From Gammaproteobacteria bacterium (GTDB taxonomy: Bacteria > Pseudomonadota > Gammaproteobacteria > AKS1), in contig JALTKS010000056.1 of assembly GCA_027006175.1 (NCBI GenBank), forward strand, positions 62,001 through 126,000: a stretch of 64,000 nt of DNA, written 5' to 3'. Of this stretch, positions 26,388 to 36,538 are shown piece by piece. A program made the position numbers and the translations under genes. The notes beneath the pieces were generated by a model. It made no database searches and was not told where the DNA came from. It was given only the letters and a program-made list of their open reading frames with translations. The first letter of the stretch is position 1, and every line of letters starts with the position of its first letter.

Positions 26388-27955
26388 TGACAGCGAATGA
26401 CTTAACAGTTTCAGGGTTCCCATTGTATGAATTGCTTGCCGGATTTATAGATGATGATTGTGTGGTGGATACGCAATGTCTGATTAACGGCATGAGTTTG
26501 GATAGCCGCCAGATTGAAAAAGGTTTCCTCTTTGTTGCTTGTCAGGGAATGCAGCAGCATGGTCTGGTTTATGCGCAGAATGCTATTAATGCGGGTGCCT
26601 CAGCGATTATTTATGAAAAATCATTAACACAAAAAGAAGAAATTGTTGATTATATTAGCCGCTTGCAAGCAGCTAACATCCCTTTGATTGAAGTTGATAA
26701 ATTAAGTGTAAAAGTCGGTTTTATTGCAGACCGTTTTTATGGTCGTCCCAGTCAGTCACTGAAGGTGACGGGTATTACCGGCACCAATGGTAAAACGTCA
26801 TGTAGCCATTACCTTGCAGCGTTATTTTCCAGTTCAAATAAAACTGCGGTGATGGGGACATTAGGGAATGGTCAGTGTGGTGACTTACAGGCGAGTGATA
26901 ACACCACGCCCGATGCGGTCACCGTTCATCATTTTATGGCTCGTATGTTGGAGCAAGAAGTCAGTCACGTGGTGATGGAAGTATCATCACATGGACTTGA
27001 TCAAGGTCGTGTAAATGGGGTGCATGTTGATACGGCGATTTTTACTAATCTGAGCCGTGATCATCTTGACTACCATCACAGCATGATTGATTACGGGGAG
27101 AGTAAACAGAAATTATTTGCTATGGCAGGTTTACGCTATGCGGTGATTAATGCAGATGATGAGTTTGGTCGCCAGATTCTTGAAACCTTACCCGATACAG
27201 TTCAGTCGGTGGCATATAGTTTAAGTGATGCAATGAATGCAGATGCGTCTGTTTTACGTAGTAGTTTGATGCACCTTGGTTGTGTTCAAGGCAGTGATCT
27301 GCAATTTACTGAAACAGGCTTAAGCATGCACGTCAGCAGCCCCTGGGGAGACACGGTTGTTAAAAGTGCCTTGTATGGGCGTTTTAATGCAGAAAATATT
27401 CTGGCAGTACTGGCAGCAGCATTAACAAATGGTATGCGCTTAAGTGATGCAGTAGAGGGGATTGAAAAACTTACCGCAGTTGCAGGTCGTATGCAGCGTA
27501 TTGCGGGAAGTAAAAATCAGCCAACCGTCATCATTGATTATGCACATACCCCTGATGCCTTAGAGCAAGTTCTAACATCGGTTAAAACGCATTGTAAGCA
27601 AAAAGTGTGGTGTGTTTTTGGATGTGGTGGTGAAAGAGATATCGGTAAGCGTTCACTGATGGGAAATGTTGCTGATACGCATGCCGATGAGATTGTTCTA
27701 ACAGATGATAATCCTCGTAGTGAAGCCAGCAAGGATATTATCGAGCAAATACGCGAAGGTATTCAGCGTCATCAACACCTAACTGTCGAACAAGAACGCA
27801 GTGCGGCGATTAAATATGCGATAGAAAATGCATCACGCGGTGATGTGGTTGTTATCGCCGGTAAGGGCCATGAAGATTATCAATTAATCGGTGAGCAGCG
27901 TTTATCGTTTAGTGACATAGAAACAGCGAAAAAAGTATTAAGGGAGTTGCAATAA
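26384..27955 (+). CDS. murE: UDP-MurNAc-tripeptide synthetase MurE (meso-DAP adding)
   Basis: A 523-residue Mur ligase. The ATP loop is TGTNGKTS at 132-139, and DNPRSE in the C-terminal domain is the signature that selects meso-diaminopimelate, so a Gram-negative-type stem peptide is expected. VIDYAHTPDALEQVL and FGCGGERDIGKR are also diagnostic. Two ATGs in tandem (26384, 26387) follow GGAGGTCGTTC. The gene overlaps ftsI, and its stop overlaps murF by one base. Confidence 0.97.
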   Translation: MMTANDLTVSGFPLYELLAGFIDDDCVVDTQCLINGMSLDSRQIEKGFLFVACQGMQQHGLVYAQNAINAGASAIIYEKSLTQKEEIVDYISRLQAANIPLIEVDKLSVKVGFIADRFYGRPSQSLKVTGITGTNGKTSCSHYLAALFSSSNKTAVMGTLGNGQCGDLQASDNTTPDAVTVHHFMARMLEQEVSHVVMEVSSHGLDQGRVNGVHVDTAIFTNLSRDHLDYHHSMIDYGESKQKLFAMAGLRYAVINADDEFGRQILETLPDTVQSVAYSLSDAMNADASVLRSSLMHLGCVQGSDLQFTETGLSMHVSSPWGDTVVKSALYGRFNAENILAVLAAALTNGMRLSDAVEGIEKLTAVAGRMQRIAGSKNQPTVIIDYAHTPDALEQVLTSVKTHCKQKVWCVFGCGGERDIGKRSLMGNVADTHADEIVLTDDNPRSEASKDIIEQIREGIQRHQHLTVEQERSAAIKYAIENASRGDVVVIAGKGHEDYQLIGEQRLSFSDIETAKKVLRELQ

Positions 27956-29313
27956 TGAACGCATGTCAAATGCCATTGTCGCAAGCAGCCCAATATCTTG
28001 GTGCCGACTATTCTGGTGAGGATATTGAATTTCATGGTGTAAGTACAGATACGCGCTCAGTTCAGGCGGGTGAATTATTTATTGCTTTACAAGGTGAAAA
28101 CTTTGATGCTCATGACTTTATTCAAAAAGCGATTGATGCAGGTGCGGTTGCCGCGGTCGTCAGTCAACCGGTAAAAATTCAGGTTCCTTTCTTATTGGTG
28201 GATGATACGCGTCAGGCGCTGGGGCATCTTGCCAGTGCATGGCGTTCAAACTTTAACCTTCCTGTTGTGGCGGTAACGGGCAGTAACGGTAAGACAACGG
28301 TTAAAGAAATGATTGCGAGTATTTTGTCAGTCAAGGGTGCACCACTGGTAACGCAAGGTAATTTAAACAACGACATTGGTGTTCCGCAGACCCTGTTTAA
28401 TATTGATACTCAACATACTCATGCTGTGATTGAAATGGGTGCAAATCATATCGGCGAAATTGCTTATCTTGCCAGCCTGGTGAAACCGGATGTTGGCATC
28501 GTGACCAATGCAATGTCAGCACATCTTGAAGGCTTTGGTAGTCTGGATGGTGTGGCGGTGGCAAAAGGTGAAATGTTTGATGCCCTGAAAGAATCGGCAA
28601 CCGCCATTATTAATGTTGATGATCAATATGCGGAACAGTGGCGCCAACGGGCACAGCCTGCACGCGTGCTTGGTTTTGGTTTTTCTGATCTGGCCGAGGT
28701 AAGTGCTGAAAACATTCAGTTTAAACCCATGGATTGGAATACGCAGTTTGATTTAAAAACACCGAGTGGTGAAATAGCGATTACTTTACCGCTAGCAGGT
28801 TGTCATAACGTTAAAAATTCTTTAGCTGCAGCGGCAGCCTGCCTCTCACTGGATGTCTCATTGCAAGATATACAACAAGGTCTTGCCAATATGCATTGCG
28901 TGAGTGGTCGATTGATGGCAAATGTTTTACCACAGGGCGCCACCATTATTGATGATAGCTATAACGCTAATCCTGCTTCCTTACAGGCAGGGCTGGAAGT
29001 GTTAGCTATGATGCCGGGTAAACGTATTCTTGTTATTGGCGATATGGCTGAGCTGGGTGATAACAGTGAATCATTGCATTCAGAGATTGCATCGTTAGCA
29101 CGGGAACATGATGTGCAATATTTATTCGCGCTTGGCGAACAATCAGCGGCTGCAGTTGAGAAATTTGGCAACGGTGGTAAGCACTTTAATAGTCATGAAG
29201 AACTAGAAGCCTCATTACGGACTGAGCTTGATGAGCACAGTGTAGTGTTAATTAAAGGCTCGCGGCGGATGCAGATGGAACGCATTGTCAACGCGATGCA
29301 TGAGGAACACTAA
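27955..29313 (+). CDS. murF: UDP-MurNAc-tripeptide:D-Ala-D-Ala ligase MurF
   Basis: A 452-residue Mur ligase adding D-Ala-D-Ala to the tripeptide precursor. VAVTGSNGKTTVKEM near 105-119 is the ATP-binding loop. NNDIGVPQTLFNI, EMGANHIGEIAYL and IDDSYNANPASLQAGLEVL are MurF signatures. It overlaps murE by one base and precedes mraY by three bases. Confidence 0.97.
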   Translation: MNACQMPLSQAAQYLGADYSGEDIEFHGVSTDTRSVQAGELFIALQGENFDAHDFIQKAIDAGAVAAVVSQPVKIQVPFLLVDDTRQALGHLASAWRSNFNLPVVAVTGSNGKTTVKEMIASILSVKGAPLVTQGNLNNDIGVPQTLFNIDTQHTHAVIEMGANHIGEIAYLASLVKPDVGIVTNAMSAHLEGFGSLDGVAVAKGEMFDALKESATAIINVDDQYAEQWRQRAQPARVLGFGFSDLAEVSAENIQFKPMDWNTQFDLKTPSGEIAITLPLAGCHNVKNSLAAAAACLSLDVSLQDIQQGLANMHCVSGRLMANVLPQGATIIDDSYNANPASLQAGLEVLAMMPGKRILVIGDMAELGDNSESLHSEIASLAREHDVQYLFALGEQSAAAVEKFGNGGKHFNSHEELEASLRTELDEHSVVLIKGSRRMQMERIVNAMHEEH

Positions 29314-29316
29314 GCG

Positions 29317-30399
29317 ATGTTGTACGCACTCACACAATATTTAGCCGAAACTTACAGTGGATTTAATGTCTTCCAGTATCTCTCATTCAGAGCGATTCTG
29401 GGTGTTCTAACGGCATTAATTATTTCATTCCTGATTGGTCCTACCATGATCCGCCGTTTGAGCATGAAACAAATTGGTCAGAACATTCGTGATGATGGTC
29501 CTCAGTCACACCTTAGCAAGGCTGGCACACCTACCATGGGTGGCGCATTAATTATTGTTGCTATCACAATCAGTACGTTACTGTGGGCAGATTTGTCGAA
29601 TCGATTTATTTGGGTTGTATTGGTCACTACCCTGGCATTTGGTGTGATTGGTTTCTACGATGATTACATCAAGTTAGTCCGCTGTGATCCAAATGGGCTG
29701 AAAGCACGCTATAAATACTTTTGGCAATCAGTGGTCGGTTTGGCCGTTGCTGTTTTCTTGTTTGAAACAGCAGTAAGCCCGACTGAAACAACACTGATTG
29801 TGCCTTTCTTTAAAGAAGTTTCCTGGCAGTTGGGTTGGTTGTTTATCCCACTGACGTATTTGGTCATTGTCGGTACAAGTAACGCCGTTAACCTTACCGA
29901 TGGTTTAGATGGTCTGGCAATTTTACCGACCGTACTTGTTGGTGGTGCGCTGGGTTTATTTGCTTTCTTAACAGGTAACGTCAAGCTCGCCAGTTATCTG
30001 CTGATTCCCTATGTCCCCGGTGTGGGTGAGGTGGTTATTTTTGCGGGTTCAATAGCCGGTGCAGGTCTTGGGTTCCTCTGGTTTAACGCTTACCCGGCAC
30101 AGGTATTTATGGGGGATGTTGGTGCGTTGGCATTAGGTGCCGCGATTGGTGTACTTGCTGTTGTGGTGCGTCAGGAGTTGGTGTTGGTCATCATGGGTGG
30201 TGTTTTTGTGATGGAAACCGTGTCAGTCATTTTACAAGTTGCCTCATTCAAGTTAACCGGCAAACGTATTTTTAGAATGGCGCCCTTGCATCATCATTTT
30301 GAATTAAAAGGTTGGCCCGAGCCACGGGTGATTGTTCGTTTCTGGATCATCACCGTGATTTTAGTATTGATTGGATTAGCATCGCTGAAGATACGATAA
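29317..30399 (+). CDS. mraY: Phospho-MurNAc-pentapeptide translocase MraY
   Basis: A 360-residue protein with about ten membrane helices. It transfers phospho-MurNAc-pentapeptide to undecaprenyl phosphate to make lipid I. Motifs include [18 protein letters not shown] (catalytic Asp pair), [24 protein letters not shown] and the HHHFELKGW loop. Length and position in the cluster are standard. Confidence 0.98.
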   Translation: MLYALTQYLAETYSGFNVFQYLSFRAILGVLTALIISFLIGPTMIRRLSMKQIGQNIRDDGPQSHLSKAGTPTMGGALIIVAITISTLLWADLSNRFIWVVLVTTLAFGVIGFYDDYIKLVRCDPNGLKARYKYFWQSVVGLAVAVFLFETAVSPTETTLIVPFFKEVSWQLGWLFIPLTYLVIVGTSNAVNLTDGLDGLAILPTVLVGGALGLFAFLTGNVKLASYLLIPYVPGVGEVVIFAGSIAGAGLGFLWFNAYPAQVFMGDVGALALGAAIGVLAVVVRQELVLVIMGGVFVMETVSVILQVASFKLTGKRIFRMAPLHHHFELKGWPEPRVIVRFWIITVILVLIGLASLKIR

Positions 30400-30403
30400 A
30401 ACT

Positions 30404-31744
30404 ATGCAAATAGAGTCACTACAAACATTGATTGTTGGTCTGGGTAAAACCGGGCTGTCTTGTGCGCGTTATCTCGCGGCGCAGGGTGAATCATGTGTGG
30501 TGACAGATACGCGTTTACAACCGCCTGGTTTGAGTGAGTTGGAAAAGGAATATCCCGATATGCCGATACATGTTGGGGGCTTTCGTGAGGATGATTTTTC
30601 TTCAGCGAAGCGACTGGTATTAAGTCCTGGTGTTTCATTAAAAGATAAACACGTCAGTTCAGCGGTGCAACGTGGTGCGGAAGTGCTGGGAGATATTGAA
30701 TTATTTGCGCGCAGTGTTACCGCCCCTGTTGTTGCCATTACCGGCACCAATGGTAAAAGTACGGTGACAACTTTATTGGCAGAAATGGCCAGCGCGGCAG
30801 GTCGTCAGGTTCGTGCGGGTGGAAACCTGGGATTACCTGCACTTGAATTACTGGATAGTATAGAAACAGATTTGTATATCCTCGAATTATCCAGTTTCCA
30901 ACTGGAAACAACACAAAGTTTAAATGCGGTTGCTGCAGTGGTGCTGAATATCAGCCCTGATCATATGGATCGTTACGAAACACTCGAACAATACACTGAG
31001 ACCAAAGCAGCGGTTTATAACGGTCATGGTGTGATGGTTATTAATAGTGATGATGCTGCTGTTAGCAGTATGGCGAAGCCACAAAGAACGATCATTCGAT
31101 TTGGTTTAGCAAAACCTGATGAGGGTGAGTTTGGCATCATTCATGAGGCTGGTCAGGATTTCCTCGCCTTCGGCTCAGAAAAATTACTCTCAACAGCAGC
31201 GTTAAAAATTCCCGGTAGTCATAATCTATCTAATGCCCTTGCCGCGCTTGCATTGGGTACAGCTATTAATTTGGATATGACGGCAATGTTGGCAACATTG
31301 TCAGAATTTAAAGGTCTTGCACATCGTAGTGAATGGGTGGCAGAGCAAAATGGTGTGCGTTGGTTCAATGATTCAAAAGCAACCAATGTCGGGGCAACGG
31401 TTGCGGCATTACAAGGTATGCCGAGCCCATTGATTTTAATTGCCGGCGGTGATGGCAAGTCAGCAGACTTTTCTGAATTACATGATGTGATTGCAACGCA
31501 GGTACGAGAAGTTATTTTACTGGGTCGTGATGCCGATAAGATAGAACAAGTGATTAATGGTGCCGTTCCCGTTCATCGTGCCGCAGACATGAATGATGCG
31601 GTTAAGATTGCACAGCGTATTACTCAATCAGGTGACAGTGTTTTGTTATCACCGGCCTGCGCCAGTTTTGATATGTACAGCAATTATATGCAACGAGGAG
31701 ATGATTTTGCTAACGCAGTTCGTCAGGAGGTGATGCATGGCTAG
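30404..31744 (+). CDS. murD: UDP-MurNAc-L-alanine:D-glutamate ligase MurD
   Basis: A 446-residue Mur ligase. An N-terminal Rossmann-like domain (LIVGLGKTGLSCARYL) binds UDP, AITGTNGKSTVTTLL is the ATP loop, LELSSFQLE and LNISPDHMDRY follow, and WFNDSKATNVGAT is the MurD signature in the C-terminal half. It adds D-glutamate to UDP-MurNAc-Ala. Its end overlaps the ftsW start by eight bases. Confidence 0.97.
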   Translation: MQIESLQTLIVGLGKTGLSCARYLAAQGESCVVTDTRLQPPGLSELEKEYPDMPIHVGGFREDDFSSAKRLVLSPGVSLKDKHVSSAVQRGAEVLGDIELFARSVTAPVVAITGTNGKSTVTTLLAEMASAAGRQVRAGGNLGLPALELLDSIETDLYILELSSFQLETTQSLNAVAAVVLNISPDHMDRYETLEQYTETKAAVYNGHGVMVINSDDAAVSSMAKPQRTIIRFGLAKPDEGEFGIIHEAGQDFLAFGSEKLLSTAALKIPGSHNLSNALAALALGTAINLDMTAMLATLSEFKGLAHRSEWVAEQNGVRWFNDSKATNVGATVAALQGMPSPLILIAGGDGKSADFSELHDVIATQVREVILLGRDADKIEQVINGAVPVHRAADMNDAVKIAQRITQSGDSVLLSPACASFDMYSNYMQRGDDFANAVRQEVMHG

Positions 31745-32942
31745 TATTGCATCACAGGCAACATTGCGTACCTCGCAGCGGCAGACAAGCCGTGTGGAAG
31801 CGGCATCAAAGTTTGATTTGCCATTAGTGCTTGCCGTGTTGGCATTGATTGCTTTTGGTCTTGTTATGGTCGGTTCGGCTTCTATCGCGATTGCTGATCG
31901 GGAACTGGGCCAGCCGTTTTACTATTTAATCCGTCAGGCAATCTATGTTGCTCTGGGGCTTGGAATTGCCTCGGTGGTTATTTTTATTCCACTGAATGTT
32001 TGGGAACGCTTTAGTGCCTTATTGTTATTAGCCGGCATGATGTTATTGGTGGTATTACTTATTCCCGGTGTGAGTCAAAGTATTAATGGCAGCACACGCT
32101 GGTTGTCATTGGGTGTGATTAATCTGCAACCATCAGAGTTTATGAAATTATTTGTCGTGGTGTATTTAGCCGGTTATCTGGTGCGACGTGGTGAAGAAGT
32201 CCGTACCCGGGTATGGGGTTTCTTGAAACCGATGTTGTTGTTAATGATTATTGCGGTGTTATTACTTATGGAACCTGATCTGGGTGCTGCGGCGGTTATT
32301 TTTGCGACCGCGCTCGGTATGATGTTTATCGGTGGCGTAAGACTTTGGCAATTCGCGGTGTTATTGATGTTGGTGTTATCGAGTATTGCGGTATTGACGA
32401 TTACATCACCTTATCGTCTTGAGCGAGTCACCGCATTTTTGAACCCTTGGGCTGATCCTTTCAACAGCGGTTTCCAGTTAACACAATCTCTGATCGCTTT
32501 TGGTCGTGGTGAATGGTTTGGTTTAGGGCTGGGTGGCAGTATTCAAAAACTATTCTATTTACCTGAAGCACATACTGATTTCGTTTTTGCGATTTTGGCA
32601 GAGGAAACAGGTTTGTTTGGTAGCCTCATTGTTGTTTCGCTATTTTCATTTATTGCATGGCGCGCATTTAAAATTGCTAACAAAGCACAATACCTTGGCT
32701 TACATTTTGCGGCCTATATTGCATTTGGTCTTACGCTCTGGATCACCATGCAGGCGTTTATCAATATTGGTGTCAACATGGGTGTGCTACCAACCAAAGG
32801 GCTTACCTTGCCATTAATGAGTTACGGTGGCAGCAGTATGTTGGCATCGTGTATGGCGATTGCTTTGTTACTGCGAGTCGATATCGAAACACGTCTTGCA
32901 TGGTTGAATTTCTCCGGTGTGAAAGGAGGAGGTCGGCGATGA
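31737..32942 (+). CDS. ftsW: Septal peptidoglycan glycosyltransferase FtsW (SEDS family)
   Basis: A 401-residue polytopic SEDS protein with about ten membrane helices. NGSTRWLSLGVINLQPSEFMKLFVVVYLAGYL, MEPDLGAA (with the catalytic Asp region) and GVNMGVLPTKGLTLPLMSYGGSSML are family signatures. It polymerises glycan at the septum together with FtsI. It overlaps murD by eight bases and murG by four. Confidence 0.97.
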   Translation: MASIASQATLRTSQRQTSRVEAASKFDLPLVLAVLALIAFGLVMVGSASIAIADRELGQPFYYLIRQAIYVALGLGIASVVIFIPLNVWERFSALLLLAGMMLLVVLLIPGVSQSINGSTRWLSLGVINLQPSEFMKLFVVVYLAGYLVRRGEEVRTRVWGFLKPMLLLMIIAVLLLMEPDLGAAAVIFATALGMMFIGGVRLWQFAVLLMLVLSSIAVLTITSPYRLERVTAFLNPWADPFNSGFQLTQSLIAFGRGEWFGLGLGGSIQKLFYLPEAHTDFVFAILAEETGLFGSLIVVSLFSFIAWRAFKIANKAQYLGLHFAAYIAFGLTLWITMQAFINIGVNMGVLPTKGLTLPLMSYGGSSMLASCMAIALLLRVDIETRLAWLNFSGVKGGGRR

Positions 32943-34030
32943 TCACAGGAACACAACGCATCATGATTATGGCAGGTGGCACAGGTGGGCATGTCTTCCC
33001 TGCACTTGCAGTGGCAGATCGTTTACGCAGCGCCGGTATTGATGTGATCTGGTTGGGTACCGAACGTGGTATTGAATCACGCGTTATTCCTGATGCAGGT
33101 ATTGAATTAGCAACCATTCCAATAGCTGGCTTACGCGGTAACGGTATGCTGGGTTGGTTATTAGCGCCGTTTAGAATTACTTATGCAATTTTTATGGCAA
33201 TGCGACTTATTCGTCAGTGGCGTCCACAAGCGTTACTTGGCATGGGTGGTTTTGTAACAGGGCCCGGCGGCATTGCCGGTTGGTTATTACGCAAGCCGGT
33301 TTTAATTCACGAGCAGAATGCCATTGCTGGAATGACAAATCGTATTCTTGCTCGCTTTGCGCGGGTTGTGATGGAAGCTTTTCCAGGTGCCTTCACCCCC
33401 AGGTTTTGTGCAAGACAAACAGGTAACCCGGTTCGGGCAGACATCATGACAATTGCTGAACCGGATAAGCGTTTTGCCGAGCGCAGTGGCGCATTAAGAG
33501 TATTAATTGTTGGTGGGAGTTTGGGGGCAGCCATATTGAATAAAACTGTGCCACAAGCGGTGACAGCCATGACCAGTCACGATGTTGAAATCTGGCATCA
33601 AACCGGTCGCCATGAATTGGAAGAAACACAACAGCGTTATGCTTCTGCAAACATTAATGCCAAGGTTGCCGCATTCATTAATGATATGTCAGAAGCCTAT
33701 GAGTGGGCGGATATAGTTATATGCCGAGCGGGTGCATTAACCGTGACAGAGTTAGCCAGTGCCGGTGTCGCATCGATTCTAGTTCCTTTTCCACATGCAG
33801 TGGATGATCATCAAACTGCCAATGCGCGTTTTCTTGAACATGCGGGGGCGGCATTGCTAATTCAACAAAACAGATTTACATCAGAGTGGTTAGCCGAACG
33901 ACTCAGTGAGTTTGTGGATCGCCGTGAACGTTTATTGGCAATGGCACAGGCAGCAAAAGGCCAGGCACGTAACAATGCTACCGAAGACGTTGCTCAGATC
34001 TGTATGCAAGCTATCAAGGGGGCGCTATGA
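32939..34030 (+). CDS. murG: UDP-GlcNAc:lipid I N-acetylglucosaminyltransferase MurG
   Basis: A 363-residue GT28 glycosyltransferase that converts lipid I to lipid II on the inner leaflet. [21 protein letters not shown] near the N-terminus is the donor loop. [17 protein letters not shown] and [36 protein letters not shown] complete the family pattern. ATG 32939 follows an AGGAGG-type site and overlaps the ftsW stop. A longer frame from 32849 runs over ftsW and is rejected. Its stop overlaps murC. Confidence 0.97.
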   Translation: MITGTQRIMIMAGGTGGHVFPALAVADRLRSAGIDVIWLGTERGIESRVIPDAGIELATIPIAGLRGNGMLGWLLAPFRITYAIFMAMRLIRQWRPQALLGMGGFVTGPGGIAGWLLRKPVLIHEQNAIAGMTNRILARFARVVMEAFPGAFTPRFCARQTGNPVRADIMTIAEPDKRFAERSGALRVLIVGGSLGAAILNKTVPQAVTAMTSHDVEIWHQTGRHELEETQQRYASANINAKVAAFINDMSEAYEWADIVICRAGALTVTELASAGVASILVPFPHAVDDHQTANARFLEHAGAALLIQQNRFTSEWLAERLSEFVDRRERLLAMAQAAKGQARNNATEDVAQICMQAIKGAL

Positions 34031-35484
34031 GTAGCAAGGTGCCTATGCAAGAAAACTTGCCACACGTACATAGCCGTATGCAGCACATGCGTCATATTCA
34101 TTTTGTGGGTATTGGCGGTGCAGGCATGGGCGGTATTGCTGAAGTCATGCTGAATCTGGGGTTTGATGTATCTGGTTCAGATATACAAATGAATGCGATG
34201 GCAACACGGCTTAAAGATTTAGGCGCAACGATTCATATTGGTCATCATCAAGACAATATTGTTTCTGCTGACGTAGTGGTTGTGTCAACAGCGGTTGATG
34301 CTGAGAACCCTGAAATCACAGCGGCACAGGAAAAACGTATTCCTGTAGTACCTAGAGCAGAAATGTTAGCTGAGTTAATGCGTTTCCGTTATGGCATCGC
34401 TGTAGCAGGGACACATGGTAAAACGACCACTACTAGTCTGGTTGCGAGCATTATGGGTGAAGCCGGTCTTGACCCTACCTTTGTAATTGGTGGCAGGTTA
34501 AACAGTGCCGGTGTGCATGCACGTCTTGGTGAGAGTGAATACCTTGTTGCAGAAGCCGATGAAAGTGATGCTTCATTCCTTTACCTGCAACCGGTCATTG
34601 CGATTGTAACGAATATAGATGCCGATCATATGCAAACCTATGGTGGTGACTTTGCACAATTACGCCAGGCCTTTATTGATTTCTTACACCACCTGCCTTT
34701 TTATGGTTTAGCTGTACTTTGTATGGATGATGAATCAGTGAGAGATATTTTACCTGAACTGAGTCGTCCTGTTTTGACCTACGGTTTACATGAAGATGCT
34801 GACTTGCGTTGTGAAAATCTGGTTCAGGATGTGGCTGCAACCAGTTTTGATTTAATTCGTGAAGGTAAGCCCACGCTTAATATTCGTCTTAACCTGCCGG
34901 GTGAGCACAATGTACAAAATGCGATGGCAGCGATTGCTATTGGTCTTGAATTAGGTGCCAGTGATGAAGATATTCAACACGCATTGAGCAGTTTTCAGGG
35001 TATCGGAAGACGTTTCCAGATTAATGGCGACATCACCACCAGTGCAGGTAGTGTGTTGCATGTGGATGATTACGGACACCATCCACGCGAATTGGAAGTC
35101 ACCATTGAGGCTGCACAGGCGGCATGGCCAGACAGACGTTTAGTGGTTGTGTTCCAGCCACATCGTTATACACGTACCCGTGATTTGTTTGAAGATTTTA
35201 CCCGCGTGCTATCAAAAGTAGATGTGTTGTTAATGCTTGAAGTTTACGCCGCAAGTGAAACACCAATTGCAGGAGCAGATTCTCGTAGCCTGTGTCGCGC
35301 TATTCGTACGCGTGGTTTAGTGGATCCAGTCCATGTAGAAAATGTTGATGAGCTACATAACGCACTTGATGCTGTATTGAAAGATGGCGATGTGTTGTTG
35401 ACATTGGGGGCTGGCAATATCGGCATGATTGCAGCAGAACTTGAAGAACAGTTAGGGATGGTTAACGGAGGAAGTGGCGCATGA
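34027..35484 (+). CDS. murC: UDP-N-acetylmuramate:L-alanine ligase MurC
   Basis: A 485-residue Mur ligase that adds L-alanine to UDP-MurNAc. [23 protein letters not shown] binds the UDP moiety, [15 protein letters not shown] is the ATP loop, and [16 protein letters not shown] and [17 protein letters not shown] are MurC signatures. It overlaps murG by four bases. Its stop (TGA, 35482-35484) shares bases with the ATG of a 53-codon reading frame. Confidence 0.98.
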   Translation: MSSKVPMQENLPHVHSRMQHMRHIHFVGIGGAGMGGIAEVMLNLGFDVSGSDIQMNAMATRLKDLGATIHIGHHQDNIVSADVVVVSTAVDAENPEITAAQEKRIPVVPRAEMLAELMRFRYGIAVAGTHGKTTTTSLVASIMGEAGLDPTFVIGGRLNSAGVHARLGESEYLVAEADESDASFLYLQPVIAIVTNIDADHMQTYGGDFAQLRQAFIDFLHHLPFYGLAVLCMDDESVRDILPELSRPVLTYGLHEDADLRCENLVQDVAATSFDLIREGKPTLNIRLNLPGEHNVQNAMAAIAIGLELGASDEDIQHALSSFQGIGRRFQINGDITTSAGSVLHVDDYGHHPRELEVTIEAAQAAWPDRRLVVVFQPHRYTRTRDLFEDFTRVLSKVDVLLMLEVYAASETPIAGADSRSLCRAIRTRGLVDPVHVENVDELHNALDAVLKDGDVLLTLGAGNIGMIAAELEEQLGMVNGGSGA

Positions 35485-35642
35485 CCCATTACAAGATGAA
35501 TCGATTACACCTTGGTTGTGGCGAGTCTTTATCAACGTTTTATCGTCGTAGTGAACCTGCTATGAGGCAGGAAGAAAGTCGTAGCGTGAAGAAAGCGACA
35601 ACGAAGAAACCTAAAACAGTGAGGCAGTGCCGAGGATCATGA
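35481..35642 (+). CDS. Possible small coupled ORF between murC and murB
   Basis: A 53-codon frame starts with an ATG overlapping the murC stop (ATGA) and ends with a TGA overlapping the murB ATG (ATGA). It encodes a small basic protein ([20 protein letters not shown]..., then a Lys/Arg-rich tail [17 protein letters not shown]). I recognise no family. The double stop/start overlap mimics the coupling used throughout this cluster. It may be a real small protein or only a bridge that keeps ribosomes moving from murC to murB. Without it murC and murB would be separated by about 150 bases, unusually far for this cluster. Confidence 0.4.
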   Translation: MTHYKMNRLHLGCGESLSTFYRRSEPAMRQEESRSVKKATTKKPKTVRQCRGS

Positions 35643-36538
35643 TGGCAGCGCAGCAACAGACAGCCTGGCAGGGTGAACTTCTTCATCAGGAAATGATGGC
35701 GAAGCACACCAGTTGGCGCGTGGGTGGGCCTGCGGATAATTACTATAAGCCAACTGATCTGGATGATTTGTGTGTTTTCTTGAGCGAGTTACCTGTTGAT
35801 GAGCCTTTAACCTGGTTGGGGCTTGGCAGTAATTTACTTGTGCGTGATGGCGGGATTCGCGGCACTGTGATCAGCACCAGTGGTTTGTTAAATAAACTCT
35901 CATTACAAAATGACACAGAACTTTATGTGGAAGCCGGTGTTAGTTGCGCCAAGGTGGCGCGTTTTGCCGCACGACAAAATTTAACCGGTGTTGAATTTCT
36001 GGCTGGCATACCCGGCACAATGGGTGGTGCCCTGGCAATGAATGCAGGTGCATTTGGTGGTGAAACCTGGACGAAAGTAAAAAACGTCACCACGCTAGAT
36101 CGTAAAGGAAAACGTAGCCAACATGATCGTAATGAATACCAGATTGGATACCGTAGCGTCAAAGGACCTAACAATGAATGGTTTGTTGCGACAACGCTGT
36201 TGCTAGAAAACGGTGATGTGGATGCAGGTCAAAAGAGAATTAAACAGTTACTGGCAAAACGGGCAGAAACACAGCCAACCAAACTGGCAAGTTGTGGTTC
36301 GGTATTTCGTAACCCTGATGGTGATCATGCGGCAAGATTAATAGAAACAGCAGGTTTAAAAGGATGTTGTATTGGTAAAGCCTGTGTCTCGGAAAAACAT
36401 GCAAACTTTATTATTAATACAGGTGATGCCAAAGCCGCAGACATCGAAGCACTGATTAAAAAGGTGGCTGAGGTAGTACAACAAAAACATGGTGTAGCAC
36501 TGCATCGTGAAGTACACATTATTGGTGAGGCGAAATGA
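35639..36538 (+). CDS. murB: UDP-N-acetylenolpyruvoylglucosamine reductase MurB
   Basis: A 299-residue flavoprotein of the shorter MurB class (E. coli MurB is 342). HTSWRVGGPADNYYKPTDLDDL, LGLGSNLLVRDGGIRGTVI and EFLAGIPGTMGGALAMNAGAFGGE bind FAD. LASCGSVFRNPDGDHAARLIE contains the catalytic Ser. It reduces the enolpyruvyl group with NADPH to give UDP-MurNAc. Start ATG 35639 is preferred; a GTG at 35627 is possible. murB inside the dcw cluster is unlike E. coli and Pseudomonas. It overlaps ddl by four bases. Confidence 0.96.
   Translation: MMAAQQQTAWQGELLHQEMMAKHTSWRVGGPADNYYKPTDLDDLCVFLSELPVDEPLTWLGLGSNLLVRDGGIRGTVISTSGLLNKLSLQNDTELYVEAGVSCAKVARFAARQNLTGVEFLAGIPGTMGGALAMNAGAFGGETWTKVKNVTTLDRKGKRSQHDRNEYQIGYRSVKGPNNEWFVATTLLLENGDVDAGQKRIKQLLAKRAETQPTKLASCGSVFRNPDGDHAARLIETAGLKGCCIGKACVSEKHANFIINTGDAKAADIEALIKKVAEVVQQKHGVALHREVHIIGEAK

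Noticed and set aside
32849-32938. Longer murG start overlapping ftsW by about 90 bases
   Set aside because: The family N-terminus and an AGGAGG-type site support ATG 32939, which gives the same four-base overlap seen elsewhere in the cluster.
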